64,000 nt of DNA from Sphingobacterium psychroaquaticum (GCF_900177625.1 NZ_FXAU01000003.1:62001-126000), one strand, 5' to 3'. Positions 16,248 to 25,369 are shown, counted from the first letter of the stretch. Translations and numbers: made by a program. Notes: generated by a model from the sequence alone, not told the origin.

Positions 16248-17360
16248 CTATTCTGGAAGAACAGGTTTCTCCATCTGGGGAACGTCACTACTCAGTGCCT
16301 GTAAGAAGGCTATAATCGCTTGCTGTTCTGCTGCGGTCAGCTGAAGCGGGCGAACGAGTTCGGATAGTTTTCCATTGACTTTCTGTCTTCCTGTATGTGG
16401 CATACCGCGATTTAGTAAATCAATAACCTCATGTAAGGTTGCTATTTCACCATTATGCCAGTATGGTGCAGTGTTCGCTATATTTCGTAGACCTGGTGTT
16501 CGAAATTTTCCACGATCTGTCTCTTGTTTGGTTGCTTCATAACGACCATGATCTAATTTGCCATCCCAGTCTACTGCATACCCCAAATTGTGGTATTGCA
16601 AATCGGTAAAAAATGGACCGTTGTGACAATTGATACATTTTCCTTTGGTACGGAAAAGGTGCAATCCGGACAATTGCTGGTCATTTAAGGCGCTATATTG
16701 TCCCTGTATAAAAGCATCAAAGGGAGTCGCCTCGCTGGAAATGGTTTTTGAAAAGGTGGCTATCGCTTCCAAGATACGCTCCTTTGTGATATGGGCATCC
16801 CCATACGCTTGTGTAAATAATGGCGTATATCCCTTAATTTGCTGTAATGCCCAAGGGAGTGTTTCCAAATTCCCACCCATTTCAATCGGAGACTCAATGG
16901 CTTCTGCTATTTGGTCCATATATGTGGTGGCACGGCCGTCGTGAAATAGGTTGCCGGCTAGATACCATACGTTTTCCATCGTTGGTGTATTGCGATGGTG
17001 GGTGCCAATACCTGTAGCAACTTTCTTTTGATCGTGCCAATAGGTCTCCGGATTATGGCACGATGCACAGCTGTTACCACCGTTCCCTAAACGATTATCA
17101 AAGAACAAAGCTTTGCCCAATGTAATGAGCGCAGGATCTGCCACCGAAGGATTGTCAGGTAATGCGGCTAATTCCTTAGCGGTGACACCGTCGTACCATT
17201 CTGCCTTAGGCCACTGATCCCAGCTGCTGCTATACTGTTCCCTAAGACTACGGCTGTCCACGACTGGCGGCTCCTTGGGGGAAGGTTCATGGGTTGATTT
17301 ACCACAGGCGTTCCAGCATAAAGCCGCTATGAAACCATACAACAAGGTTGTTTTTCTCAT
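16248..17360 (-). CDS. Di-heme cytochrome c peroxidase (MauG/CcpA family) lipoprotein
   Basis: A 370-residue exported protein with a lipobox-like WNAC (Cys19) and two covalent heme sites, CASCH at 98-102 and CINCH at 242-246. The spacing and flanking motifs (NGGNSCASCHNPETYWHD, FFTDLQYHNLG) match the bacterial di-heme peroxidase family, which reduces H2O2 in the periplasm or performs MauG-like oxidations. It is the last gene of the HmuY-like lipoprotein operon, 6 bp after a DUF5018-like gene. Its place there suggests a role in protecting or modifying heme or heme-loaded proteins at the cell surface, but this is inference. Confidence 0.88.
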   Translation of the reverse strand: MRKTTLLYGFIAALCWNACGKSTHEPSPKEPPVVDSRSLREQYSSSWDQWPKAEWYDGVTAKELAALPDNPSVADPALITLGKALFFDNRLGNGGNSCASCHNPETYWHDQKKVATGIGTHHRNTPTMENVWYLAGNLFHDGRATTYMDQIAEAIESPIEMGGNLETLPWALQQIKGYTPLFTQAYGDAHITKERILEAIATFSKTISSEATPFDAFIQGQYSALNDQQLSGLHLFRTKGKCINCHNGPFFTDLQYHNLGYAVDWDGKLDHGRYEATKQETDRGKFRTPGLRNIANTAPYWHNGEIATLHEVIDLLNRGMPHTGRQKVNGKLSELVRPLQLTAAEQQAIIAFLQALSSDVPQMEKPVLPE

Positions 17361-17366
17361 TCGTCT

Positions 17367-18308
17367 TTATTCGATGGTAATTGGTATGGCGCCGTATACG
17401 GACATTGTTGTTTTCGTGTCATAAATACTGATATATACCATTCCCTTTTCTGCATTTGACGGAACCTTAACCTGTAGTTTGGTGCCTTCTATTTGAATAA
17501 TTCCTGGCCAAATTTTTAGCGGCTGCCCGGGATATTCTACACGAACTTCGTATTGATCATTTTTATAATAACCAGCACCTTTTTCACTTTTTAGGTCCAG
17601 GGTCAGTACACCACCGGGGGTTACTGTTTTTGCGACAGTCGCATATTCGATCATATCAGAAAAGCGAGGTTTAAGTAGGGTATAAGGGCCATTGGTGACG
17701 ACGCGTTTACCTGTAACAACCTTCACGTGGTATTTACCTGTGTCGATGTCCAGTGTTAGCGGAACAAAGACTTGGATGGATGAGTTGGTTAATGACCGAA
17801 TATCCGTCAGTGCCGTCTCTTTATTGTTTTGTACCAGGTAAACTTTTGTTTTATCCGTGTTCGGAATAAAAAAATCGCCACCTATAGCTAAGACGGTGTT
17901 GAAATTAAAAGCAGTCGCATTCGAGGTAATGTACGGAACGGGTTGTCCCGTCTGAGGCCGTAGGGTATACGTTTTCTTGCTGCCATCCTGAGCCGTGACT
18001 GTATATTTTGTCTCTTCACTATATGCAACGGCAGTACCTGAGGCTGGACTAATAGAGGCATTCTCTGATACCCGTATCGTAGGCGTGATGGATTCCGGAT
18101 CCTCCATGAGTGGCGTCCAGTATATAATGATATCTTCTCCCTTGATGACACCTTGTAAAGGCTTTCCATTTGCATCTTCAATCGTAAAGGTCTCTATGTC
18201 ATTATACGGAAGATCAGGCTGTTCTTTTTTACAGGACACCAGTGTCGCGATCAACGATAAGTAAAGTGCTGTCGATTTCAATAATTGGAATATAGCGTTT
18301 AAGTTCAT
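17367..18308 (-). CDS. DUF5018-like surface lipoprotein with IPT/TIG-type repeats
   Basis: A 313-residue lipoprotein (lipobox region TLVSC, Cys26). The N-terminal domain has the DUF5018 pattern: IETFTIEDANGKPLQGVI, then ITPTIRVSENASISPASG and YTVTAQDGSKKTYTL. Downstream are two immunoglobulin-like segments of IPT/TIG character. The function of such proteins is unknown; they are usually surface-exposed and often encoded with outer-membrane uptake systems. It shares its domain plan with the protein at 19040-20023, so the operon carries a diverged pair. A perfect 12-bp hairpin precedes the gene. Confidence 0.7.
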   Translation of the reverse strand: MNLNAIFQLLKSTALYLSLIATLVSCKKEQPDLPYNDIETFTIEDANGKPLQGVIKGEDIIIYWTPLMEDPESITPTIRVSENASISPASGTAVAYSEETKYTVTAQDGSKKTYTLRPQTGQPVPYITSNATAFNFNTVLAIGGDFFIPNTDKTKVYLVQNNKETALTDIRSLTNSSIQVFVPLTLDIDTGKYHVKVVTGKRVVTNGPYTLLKPRFSDMIEYATVAKTVTPGGVLTLDLKSEKGAGYYKNDQYEVRVEYPGQPLKIWPGIIQIEGTKLQVKVPSNAEKGMVYISIYDTKTTMSVYGAIPITIE

Positions 18309-18324
18309 TTTATTTTTTTTAAGA

Positions 18325-18362
18325 ACCTTCCAAAAGGTCTCACCATGTTTCTTTTGGAAGGT
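18325..18362 (-). other. Perfect 12-bp intercistronic hairpin
   Basis: Arms ACCTTCCAAAAG (18325-18336) and CTTTTGGAAGGT (18351-18362) are exact complements around a 14-nt loop. On the minus strand it lies after the secreted-protein gene and before the next lipoprotein gene, with A-rich rather than U-rich sequence following. It probably protects the upstream message from 3' decay or attenuates downstream expression rather than fully terminating. Confidence 0.6.
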
Positions 18363-18384
18363 ATATCAATAGATGGTATTCAGA

Positions 18385-18975
18385 TTACAGTTTACGTACG
18401 TTGATCGTATTTGTTCCTTGGATTGTCAACGGTGAAGTAGAAATAGTTGCTGCTGTTGCAGACTCCAATGTAAAGGCCCAAGTATCGCCAGAAAAGTTGT
18501 TACGAACCAATAAAACCACGCCTGGGATTGGTGTTGCTACTTGGCTTACGTAGGTATACCAAACGTTGTTACCCGCAGGTGAGGTTATTGTTGTTGCAGC
18601 TGCATCATTCCAATCCGACGCTGTTACATCACAGATATCAACGCCTTCTAATTTTTTTAATTCAAAATTAGTGTTGTTGATAACGAAAGAGTTAACACGA
18701 CTTGTAAACACAAGTTGCGCTGCCGATGAAGCCGTGCTGCTTTGCGATGCGGAAGATGTTCCTAAGGTTACATATACATCACCAAAACTTGCTGGACTAG
18801 AAGGGCTTCCTGGGTTACCAACAACGGCATATTCGTAACCACATGGAATAGCGGCTACAGTAACAGGTTGATCCGGACGTAGGCCGTTTGCTTCAGATTT
18901 TGTGTTAAAAGAGAGTGTAAATACTGCTACAGCTGTAATAGCTAGTGCTTTTTGGAAAAATTGATTTCTTTTCAT
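18385..18975 (-). CDS. Secreted Ser/Thr/Ala-rich protein of unknown function in heme operon
   Basis: A 196-residue exported protein that I do not recognise. The start at 18975 (MKRNQFFQKALAITAVAVF) gives a Sec signal peptide with no lipobox, ending near SEANG at residue 29. The mature part is rich in Ser, Ala and Thr, has two cysteines in short motifs (IPCGYEY and VDICDVT), and ends in beta-strand-like segments (GVVLLVRNNFSGDTWAFTLES). It sits between two DUF5018-like lipoproteins and downstream of a HmuY-like gene, with 64 bp before it and a hairpin after it. A soluble or fibre-forming partner of the surface heme system is possible but unproven. Confidence 0.65.
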   Translation of the reverse strand: MKRNQFFQKALAITAVAVFTLSFNTKSEANGLRPDQPVTVAAIPCGYEYAVVGNPGSPSSPASFGDVYVTLGTSSASQSSTASSAAQLVFTSRVNSFVINNTNFELKKLEGVDICDVTASDWNDAAATTITSPAGNNVWYTYVSQVATPIPGVVLLVRNNFSGDTWAFTLESATAATISTSPLTIQGTNTINVRKL

Positions 18976-19039
18976 CTTGATTTTTTTAAAGTGAACTAAA
19001 AATATATGACATCCCTCTTGTTGTGGGATAAACATGGTG

Positions 19040-20023
19040 CTATTTTGGACTGATACTTAAATTCAGTGTATTTGTTCGTGAGGGCCAACCTTGAAATGTG
19101 GTGATGGCGGTATAATACCCCTGTCCCGTAGGGAAATTATCCGGAACTTGGAGTGTAATGGCTTCAAAGCTATGTTTCACAATTTTGAAGTCATAGACTT
19201 GACCGTTTGCGGTTACCTTCACCGAAGTCGGGTTTAGGATAACAAGCTGTGGGTAGGCGTCATAACTTATTTCCGCTCCTTGCTTCACGATTTGCGAAGG
19301 GTTATAGTTAATCTGAGGCGCCTGATATTGAATATTTATTGGATCGGCTAATGTTACGTCATGTCCCAGGTAATTGATTTTAACATCATGACGTCCTGTA
19401 TCTATGCTCGCCGGAATAGGTAGGTTACTTAATTGATAATTATTGATCTGGCCGGACACCGGCGTTAATCGCACACTGGTATTCATGCTATTGAGTACGA
19501 CTTCCTTTTTTGTATTTCTAGATTGTAAACTCACCTTTACCAAAGCGGGATTATTACTGTAGAAGTTACCGCGTATATTGGGAAGAATGCGTACCGGATA
19601 AGCGATCGGTTTCGTCGTTGGGTATCCGGAATTGGCCCAGGTAAGAACGAGTTGTGGTGTATTTTGCTGTACGATCTTTAAGGTATAGGTGTTACGTGTG
19701 CCGTTGGCCGCTATAACGGTATACGTCTGGTTTTGCGTATCGATAGTAATGGGGGCTATTTCTTCCGATAAACGAGCACCGGACGACAGCTTAATCTCTG
19801 GATCGATCAGTTCTAATCCGTAATAAAAAGGAACATAAACTGTAATTGTTTTTGTTGTTTGATCTACTGCGCCATAAAGACTTTCACCAGCAGGAACATT
19901 ACTGACATGGTATTCGAGAATTCTATCTTGCGGTAAATCAGGCAAGTCTTCCGTTTTTGTACAAGCGGTAAAGGCAGACAACGTAGCGAGCAGCAAGCAG
20001 CAGTATTTTATAAGTCGATTCAT
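19040..20023 (-). CDS. DUF5018-like surface lipoprotein
   Basis: A 327-residue lipoprotein (lipobox AFTAC, Cys21). As in its paralogue at 17367-18308, an N-terminal DUF5018-type domain is visible (ILEYHVSNVPAGESLYGAVD, ITVYVPFYYGLELIDPEI, TYTVIAANGTRNTYTLKI), followed by beta-rich IPT-like regions and a C-terminus ending SRTNTLNLSISPK. The function is unknown. It starts 27 bp after the HmuY-like gene and shares its Fur-box-like promoter, so it should be expressed under iron or heme limitation. The pairing of two such proteins with HmuY suggests a surface complex. Confidence 0.7.
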   Translation of the reverse strand: MNRLIKYCCLLLATLSAFTACTKTEDLPDLPQDRILEYHVSNVPAGESLYGAVDQTTKTITVYVPFYYGLELIDPEIKLSSGARLSEEIAPITIDTQNQTYTVIAANGTRNTYTLKIVQQNTPQLVLTWANSGYPTTKPIAYPVRILPNIRGNFYSNNPALVKVSLQSRNTKKEVVLNSMNTSVRLTPVSGQINNYQLSNLPIPASIDTGRHDVKINYLGHDVTLADPINIQYQAPQINYNPSQIVKQGAEISYDAYPQLVILNPTSVKVTANGQVYDFKIVKHSFEAITLQVPDNFPTGQGYYTAITTFQGWPSRTNTLNLSISPK

Positions 20024-20050
20024 CTTGATATGTTGAAGGATAATATGTGG

Positions 20051-20854
20051 TTAGTTTTTAATTTCAAATTTGGTACTTCCTGCTTTTGCCAATACGTAGT
20101 CAAAAGTGAAGAATGGTTTTTCCGTTTTTCTTTTCCAGTTTTCCTTTTTGAGTTCGTTTTTGTAGAGGCTACGGATTCTTATTTTAGCATAGTTGCCCTT
20201 CGCGGTGCGTAAAATAATCGTGCGCGGTTCGATGGTTTTCTTAACGCCGTTTGTCGTGGTAATCGGTAGTTCTTCGTGAAGCGCATAGGCAATATGTTGA
20301 TTGTCGAATTCGCCGTCACGGACAAGTAATCCGCTGAAATCATATAAGTACCAGCCGATTGTTTGACCAATGTCTCCATTTTCGTCCGGACCAAAGGCAT
20401 CACTTAACGTATTGAATTTTTCGCTCTTTGGAATGTCAATAACGTCTTCGAACTTTTTCTTCACCAAGAGAACCGCTCCCTGTCCAGGCCCACCAAATCC
20501 AAAATTAAACTTGTCACTCCCATTATTACCGCCCACATAAGAACGATATACGCTCGAAAAAGAGAGATCCCAGCGGTTCGTACGTTTCAACGATTGATTG
20601 ACCGCTTGGTTTTGTTCTAGACTGAAAAAAATCGGCTCTTGCTCGCTATCGGGAGCGGCACCTTCAGGTAGAGATTCACCGAAGTTGCTGACAGTAATCA
20701 AACGGTTAAACATGTGTTCATCTGTAGGTGTTTCATCGTCTGGCGTGGTATCATTATTTTTACTACACGAGCTACCGGTTAAAACCAAGAGGCACATTAC
20801 GATGGTGTAATACCGCTTGGGAGATCGTGGGGTGAATAACTTTCTAAGTTTCAT
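20051..20854 (-). CDS. HmuY-family heme-binding lipoprotein (first gene of lipoprotein operon)
   Basis: A 267-residue surface lipoprotein (lipobox TGSSC, Cys30). The HmuY pattern is visible: TNRWDLSFSSVYRSYVGGN, then GWYLYDF, then RTIILRTAKGNYAKIRIRSLYKN and the terminal FFTFDYVLAKAGS. HmuY proteins take heme from host or environmental hemoproteins and hand it to the TonB receptor HmuR. In Porphyromonas two His residues bind heme; here the ligands cannot be placed with certainty. This copy heads a five-gene operon and is separated from the two other HmuY-like genes by a 450-bp gap with its own Fur-box-like promoter. Confidence 0.8.
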   Translation of the reverse strand: MKLRKLFTPRSPKRYYTIVMCLLVLTGSSCSKNNDTTPDDETPTDEHMFNRLITVSNFGESLPEGAAPDSEQEPIFFSLEQNQAVNQSLKRTNRWDLSFSSVYRSYVGGNNGSDKFNFGFGGPGQGAVLLVKKKFEDVIDIPKSEKFNTLSDAFGPDENGDIGQTIGWYLYDFSGLLVRDGEFDNQHIAYALHEELPITTTNGVKKTIEPRTIILRTAKGNYAKIRIRSLYKNELKKENWKRKTEKPFFTFDYVLAKAGSTKFEIKN

Positions 20855-20867
20855 GGTTTGTTATTTT

Positions 20868-20900
20868 TATTTAAATTAATTCTAAATAATAGCAAATATA
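20868..20900 (-). promoter_or_regulatory. Fur-box-like palindrome and -7 element of the lipoprotein operon
   Basis: This is the best copy of the shared motif: 20868-20888 fits TATTTA-A-A-N5-T-C-TAAATA exactly. A perfect -7 element TATATTTG lies at 20893-20900 on the minus strand, 4 bp upstream of the palindrome, so the box covers the transcription start. The same 4-bp spacing recurs before the 36.4-kb TonB receptor. Confidence 0.7.
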
Positions 20901-21179
20901 AAAGGTTTGAGAGAACGTTGCTGTATGAAAAACGGTATTTCGTTTATGGAAAACGATTTTAATTAAAAGGTTTATTTATTTGAAAAATAACCTCATATAG
21001 GCACGGATATGATGGCTTTTTTCGATTACCCTTTGATGGGCTCAGGATGACAAAGGTCAGGATGAGATCAATGGGGCTGATCGTACTTTGTCACGCTAAG
21101 TATGCCTACTCAGCTAAGTTCAAAGGACAAAATTAGAGGGGCCAAAGTAAAACACGTAGACATGTCCACAAATGAACAT

Positions 21180-21274
21180 CATTGCGCGGAGGTACGACGA
21201 GGCAGTCCTATGCAACTAACTGTAACGAATAGTTGTAGAAGATCGCCGTACCTCCGTTTTGTATGTGCGCAATG
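21180..21274. repeat. REPIN/BIME-like inverted repeat pair
   Basis: Within the 450-bp gap between two HmuY-like genes, three nested arms pair: CATTGCGC (21180-21187) with GCGCAATG (21267-21274), CGGAGGTACG (21187-21196) with CGTACCTCCG (21247-21256), and CAACTA (21213-21218) with TAGTTG (21230-21235). The outer CATTGCG-GGAGGTACGA text resembles REP-type repeats that are dispersed through Bacteroidota genomes and mobilised by RAYT proteins. No RAYT gene is in the window. The remaining sequence of the gap (20901-21179) shows no gene. Confidence 0.55.
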
Positions 21275-21306
21275 ACGGACGGAACCTTTGAGGAACGTCT
21301 TGTTTC

Positions 21307-21993
21307 TTATTTAAATTCTTGATAATCTATGGAATAGTAGAAGTAGTTTCCGGGCTGTACTTCTTTCTCCATGGTTTCGTTGGAGTATACCGAGTTTACA
21401 CGAAACTTAAAGAACGGTTTGTTATCCTTGAGCACGACGATTGTGCGACCGGTCTTGGTATTCACTTGGTGATTTGGTCTTCCGGTATAAATTAACCAAC
21501 CGATAACATTAGGGGTGTATTGTGATTCGAGACCTAAGGTGTTATTGGGAGCTTCTAAAAAGGTATCATTAGCGGTTACTGCGTCAAATGCCTTGTCGAT
21601 ATAACGGAGGGTATACCCTTTTTCCGTGTTCGATTTTAAGATGGCAGTAAGCTCTGCCGGAAGGGTTATAACCGCCTCCGCTTCCGTAACACCATCATTC
21701 TCTTTGAAATCAATATAGAAATTTTTTGCGACTGTCGTGGTTGGTTTTCCATCTTCCCCAAGGGTAAATTGTCTAAAATTTCTAACGGAATAGATTTGTC
21801 CTTTTCGGTTTATTGTTCCTTCGCTGTTCTTGGTTTTGGACACTTTGGTTAAGTCGACCGTTTCGCCCTCTTTCACCATCACTTTAGCTTGGTATTCTTT
21901 TTCTTCTTGGGCAGGTTTGTCATCCTTGTCACAAGCGGTAAAACCAACAGTAATTACGCATGCAAGCACGGTCATTTTAAAAAGTTTGTTCAT
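21307..21993 (-). CDS. Divergent HmuY-like lipoprotein
   Basis: A 228-residue lipoprotein (lipobox GFTAC, Cys21). The C-terminal half follows the HmuY plan: GWLIYTGRPNHQVNTKTGR, TIVVLKDNKPFFKFRVNS and YFYYSIDYQEF. The N-terminal half (KVMVKEGETVDLTKVSK) diverges and lacks the WDLAF core seen in the other two copies. It is the third gene after the TonB receptor, 33 bp from the preceding HmuY-like gene. Its divergence suggests a different ligand, partner, or heme-binding mode. The family call is moderately certain. Confidence 0.65.
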   Translation of the reverse strand: MNKLFKMTVLACVITVGFTACDKDDKPAQEEKEYQAKVMVKEGETVDLTKVSKTKNSEGTINRKGQIYSVRNFRQFTLGEDGKPTTTVAKNFYIDFKENDGVTEAEAVITLPAELTAILKSNTEKGYTLRYIDKAFDAVTANDTFLEAPNNTLGLESQYTPNVIGWLIYTGRPNHQVNTKTGRTIVVLKDNKPFFKFRVNSVYSNETMEKEVQPGNYFYYSIDYQEFK

Positions 21994-22026
21994 TGTATAA
22001 TTTATAAAAAGCTGAATAATATGTTC

Positions 22027-22776
22027 TTAATTTGTGTTGAGGTTTTTGCTACCATCTTGTTGCACATAGTATCTAAAAGTATAGTATGGAGATGGCCAGT
22101 TCAGATTGGTTACTGCCGGTGGATTTCCTTTATATGCATTGATGAGTTGCAACTTGGCATACTTTCCATCGGGCAAACGAATAGCATATGTACGGTTTGT
22201 AAGGGCTTGCATGATATGGGTATTCAAGCTATATTGAAACCATCCGGTAGAAGATTCCGAAGAAGCCCAACCGATTTTATTTATCGTGCTGCTATCGAAA
22301 TCTGCATCACTAGGCGCTGTTGTTACAGCTTGATACGCTTGTCGAAGCAAAACGACCGAAGTCTGCTTCGCCTCGCCGCCAAAACCGGGATTAAACTCCA
22401 TATGGGCATTGTTTACAAAAACCTCTGAATTGTAGGGGCCAGTGAATGCCAAATCCCAATCTTTGCTTTGCAACCACTGCAGGGAATCGGCCTTCGTTCT
22501 TATCCAGATCTGTCGTTGGTCGCGAAAGCGAAATAGAAAAGTATGGAATGCTCTATTCTCTTTTCCATCTATTCCGCTACCCATGGAAGCTTCCACGTCG
22601 CCTGCTAAGTCTCGAATAATTGTGCTTTTCCCATCTTCAAGTTCTGGTCGCACATCTTTATCCTTGCCGCAGGATGAAAAGAGAGTAATGCACGTCACCA
22701 ATGATAAGAAGGAACACAGTTTGGCTAAACTCAACCAACTGCGAAATTCATTGCATATAATCTTTTTTGTTTTCAT
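22027..22776 (-). CDS. HmuY-family heme-binding lipoprotein (adjacent to receptor)
   Basis: A 249-residue lipoprotein (lipobox LFSSC, Cys36). The HmuY core is clear: SKDWDLAFTGPYNSEVFVN, then STGWFQYSLNTHIMQAL, then RTYAIRLPDGKYAKLQLIN and YYTFRYYVQQDGS. It starts 10 bp after the TonB receptor stop, the classical hmuR-hmuY pairing in reversed order. This is the most likely direct partner of the receptor. The N-terminal part has a His in ENRAFHTFLFRF and a His in NNAHMEFN as candidate ligands. Confidence 0.82.
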   Translation of the reverse strand: MKTKKIICNEFRSWLSLAKLCSFLSLVTCITLFSSCGKDKDVRPELEDGKSTIIRDLAGDVEASMGSGIDGKENRAFHTFLFRFRDQRQIWIRTKADSLQWLQSKDWDLAFTGPYNSEVFVNNAHMEFNPGFGGEAKQTSVVLLRQAYQAVTTAPSDADFDSSTINKIGWASSESSTGWFQYSLNTHIMQALTNRTYAIRLPDGKYAKLQLINAYKGNPPAVTNLNWPSPYYTFRYYVQQDGSKNLNTN

Positions 22777-22786
22777 GTCGTTTATT

Positions 22787-25171
22787 TTATTCTTTAATCC
22801 ATCTATAACTTAATCCGCCAAGAATAACACGTCCCGGTTGTCCCGGCATATATTGATGTGTAAAGTCTAAGATGTTATCTGCTATTAGTCGGAGGGTCAA
22901 TCTCTTTTTCAATAGGCTTTTCTCCACCGTGAGATTTAACAAAACATGGTCCGGCACAAAAGCGTCATATTCATCGATAAACTGATTGCCATTAATTTCC
23001 TGGAAAGGATATTTTCCGCGAATGTTTGCCCGCAGGTTGAAATTCATATTCCAGGGACGGTATTCGTACAACGCTTTCAGGTTGACCATATGACGTGATC
23101 GGTCTTCAATACCCCAGTAATCTTTTGTAGTGACGGGTCTTGATTCGCCTGTAATCGGATTGTTTATCATTTGATTATAAGGGAACTTCCCAGCTTGAAT
23201 ACTGTCTATGACGGCCAAATCTTTGGCGATTAAGAACTGGTAACCCGCAGAAAGTTCTACATCCGTTGTCAACCGATAGGCGGCGGAAACTTCAAAACCT
23301 TTATTGACGGCTTTAGGTAAGTTTCGGTAGGTGTAAATCTGTCCTACAACTGTACCGACGCCAACTGATATAGGGTTTATCTGGTTATTGATGCGATGGT
23401 AAAATGCTGAGATCTCTGTACGTAAACGTTTATTACTGGAAGACCATACCAGTCCGATATTATTAGAGAGGCTCTTTTCTGCGCCTAAGTTCCCTGCAAC
23501 CAAGTTAAGCATGTAACTGTTTTTGGTACTCAGCTCTCCATTTTGTTCCATTGCCTCCATGGTCTGGCGCACACGATCCGTACCAACCAACATGTAGTTG
23601 GCCGCCGGATTATAGAATAATTGGTAGCGCATTTTGTAGTCAGGGGCCTTAAATCCGGCACCAATTCCCGCCTTAGCCACTAGGTTGGTATTGATCTGAT
23701 ATTGGATGCCAAAGCTTGGGCTAAAACGGCCATCATACACATCGGTGTAATCGTAGCGCAACCCTAATGTGGTTTGTAGTTTTTCAATTGGATGCCATTC
23801 GGTTTGTAAGTATGTGAATGCTGTGCGCAGCTGACGATCGTCTCCCAAATCTTTGTTATCCATCATTTCGATGCTCCCTCCAAGTCCGCCTGTTAAGCGA
23901 AGCGAGGACTGAGGCGCATAGGCAAATTGTTGCTCAAAACGATGGACTTGCTGACCAAAACGCTCTGCTCCAATCAACGCACTTTGACGAATCCATTCGG
24001 CTTGCATCTGCGTTTGATAACGCGTGAAATAGTAGCGTGACATGCTACGGATACCTGAACGAAATTGGTGATCGTAGTTGAGGGAGAGGTTCAGGTCTTG
24101 ATCGCGTTGTTTGTCCTCTAAAGTGAGGCCTTCGCCCCAACCGTTCTGCATCGTAGAACTACGCTCCGCATAGCGTGCTGTAAAACCAAGTGTGCCTTCT
24201 TTACTGGTGCGGTATCGTATGCGCCCTTGAAAGCTATAATTATCATACGGATGCACCGTCGTGCCCGTTGTCATGTAATCTTTGTTGGTGTTAAAACCAT
24301 CGGTACGGTAATAATTTCCAGAGAATACAGCAGCGCCACGTTTATTTGCAAAAGGGGTTTCGGCTTCCACCGTCGCATCGACGATGTTTAAGCTACCATA
24401 AAGGAGGGAAGCGTGTGCTTGCGGCGTAATGGCTCCATGGCGGGTGATAATATTGATTGCACCACCTAATGCATCACTTCCATATAAGCAGGACGAGGCA
24501 CCCTTTATGATTTCAATGCGCTCTATATTAGTAACCGATATCCTGGAAAGATCGAAATTTCCATTGTTTCGTCCCAACATGGGTTGGCCATCAACCAGCA
24601 CCATGACATAATTGCTACTAAACCCTTGAATTTGTACGCCCACGGCTCTGGAACCGCCAGCAATATCATTGATGACAGCAACACCTGTTTGTTCTTTCAT
24701 TACCTCATCCAGACGTCGGCTTCCCATGAGTTCAATCTCCCGACGCGTAATGACCTTGACAGGCATCGCCGCATTTTCTGCATTGATAAGATTGTCGACT
24801 GCGGTAATTTTTCCATTCACGGCCACCGCTTCAATATTTTTAGGTTCTGCGAGGAGCCTGATAACGATGGAGGTATCACGTTCTGCAAGCTCTAAATCCA
24901 TATTTTGTGTCGTATATCCCGCACGGCGGACCTCTAATTTGTACTTACCTTCATATAGATTTTTAAAAAGGAATGTGCCGTTTGTTTCGCTTCGGAAGAT
25001 CTGTTTATCCGGGTATAAAATCACGGTTGCTTGATTTAATCCATGACCGGATTGTCCATCTAGTATTTGGCCTGAGAGTTGAAATTTGTGTTGGCTGAAA
25101 ACAAAAAAAGGACATAAAATCCCTAAAAAAGCAGACGTTATTTTAACGGTTTTATTTCTTCTAGCTGGCAT
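22787..25171 (-). CDS. TonB-dependent heme receptor (HmuR-like)
   Basis: A 794-residue outer-membrane receptor. After the signal peptide comes a carboxypeptidase-regulatory-like domain (LSGQILDGQSGHGLNQATV), then the plug (SRRLDEVMKEQTGVAVIND, VMVLVDGQPMLGR, IERIEIIKGASSCLYGSDAL) and a 22-strand-type barrel. Near residue 507 it has FKAPDYKMR followed by FYNPAANY. This resembles, in weakened form, the FRAP and NPNL boxes of heme receptors. Downstream are two HmuY-like genes, and divergently an HmuTUV-like ABC importer, all supporting heme as cargo. The distal part has sugar-receptor-like features too, so the ligand is inferred mainly from context. Confidence 0.85.
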   Translation of the reverse strand: MPARRNKTVKITSAFLGILCPFFVFSQHKFQLSGQILDGQSGHGLNQATVILYPDKQIFRSETNGTFLFKNLYEGKYKLEVRRAGYTTQNMDLELAERDTSIVIRLLAEPKNIEAVAVNGKITAVDNLINAENAAMPVKVITRREIELMGSRRLDEVMKEQTGVAVINDIAGGSRAVGVQIQGFSSNYVMVLVDGQPMLGRNNGNFDLSRISVTNIERIEIIKGASSCLYGSDALGGAINIITRHGAITPQAHASLLYGSLNIVDATVEAETPFANKRGAAVFSGNYYRTDGFNTNKDYMTTGTTVHPYDNYSFQGRIRYRTSKEGTLGFTARYAERSSTMQNGWGEGLTLEDKQRDQDLNLSLNYDHQFRSGIRSMSRYYFTRYQTQMQAEWIRQSALIGAERFGQQVHRFEQQFAYAPQSSLRLTGGLGGSIEMMDNKDLGDDRQLRTAFTYLQTEWHPIEKLQTTLGLRYDYTDVYDGRFSPSFGIQYQINTNLVAKAGIGAGFKAPDYKMRYQLFYNPAANYMLVGTDRVRQTMEAMEQNGELSTKNSYMLNLVAGNLGAEKSLSNNIGLVWSSSNKRLRTEISAFYHRINNQINPISVGVGTVVGQIYTYRNLPKAVNKGFEVSAAYRLTTDVELSAGYQFLIAKDLAVIDSIQAGKFPYNQMINNPITGESRPVTTKDYWGIEDRSRHMVNLKALYEYRPWNMNFNLRANIRGKYPFQEINGNQFIDEYDAFVPDHVLLNLTVEKSLLKKRLTLRLIADNILDFTHQYMPGQPGRVILGGLSYRWIKE

Positions 25172-25175
25172 TAAC

Positions 25176-25196
25176 TATTTTTAATCAATCTAAATA
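25176..25196 (-). promoter_or_regulatory. Fur-box-like palindrome of the HmuR operon
   Basis: The site reads TATTTT-T-A-N5-T-C-TAAATA, with two departures in the left arm from the shared motif. It lies 4 bp upstream of the receptor start codon; a TTCTTTTG sequence (7 of 8 to the -7 consensus, 25203-25210) is just upstream. The 230-bp divergent region to hmuT holds no gene. Confidence 0.55.
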
Positions 25197-25369
25197 ACAA
25201 GACAAAAGAAGGGATTCAAAATGGATTTTCCTCTATGAAAAGTGTCAAATCTTCTATTCAAATTGATTTGTTTTTGATCGTTTTCTTATTTTAATCTGTA
25301 TTATTTTGTTGTTTTTGAATGTGTTATGTATTGTTTTGTGGTTTGGGATAGCATCAAATACATATTTAT

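Noticed and set aside
16169..16340. Short plus-strand frame over the peroxidase terminator region
   Set aside because: It runs antisense into the peroxidase gene, and its sequence has no signal or motif.
21889..22428. 179-codon plus-strand frame across two HmuY-like genes
   Set aside because: Shadow of the minus-strand lipoprotein genes; composition is not protein-like.
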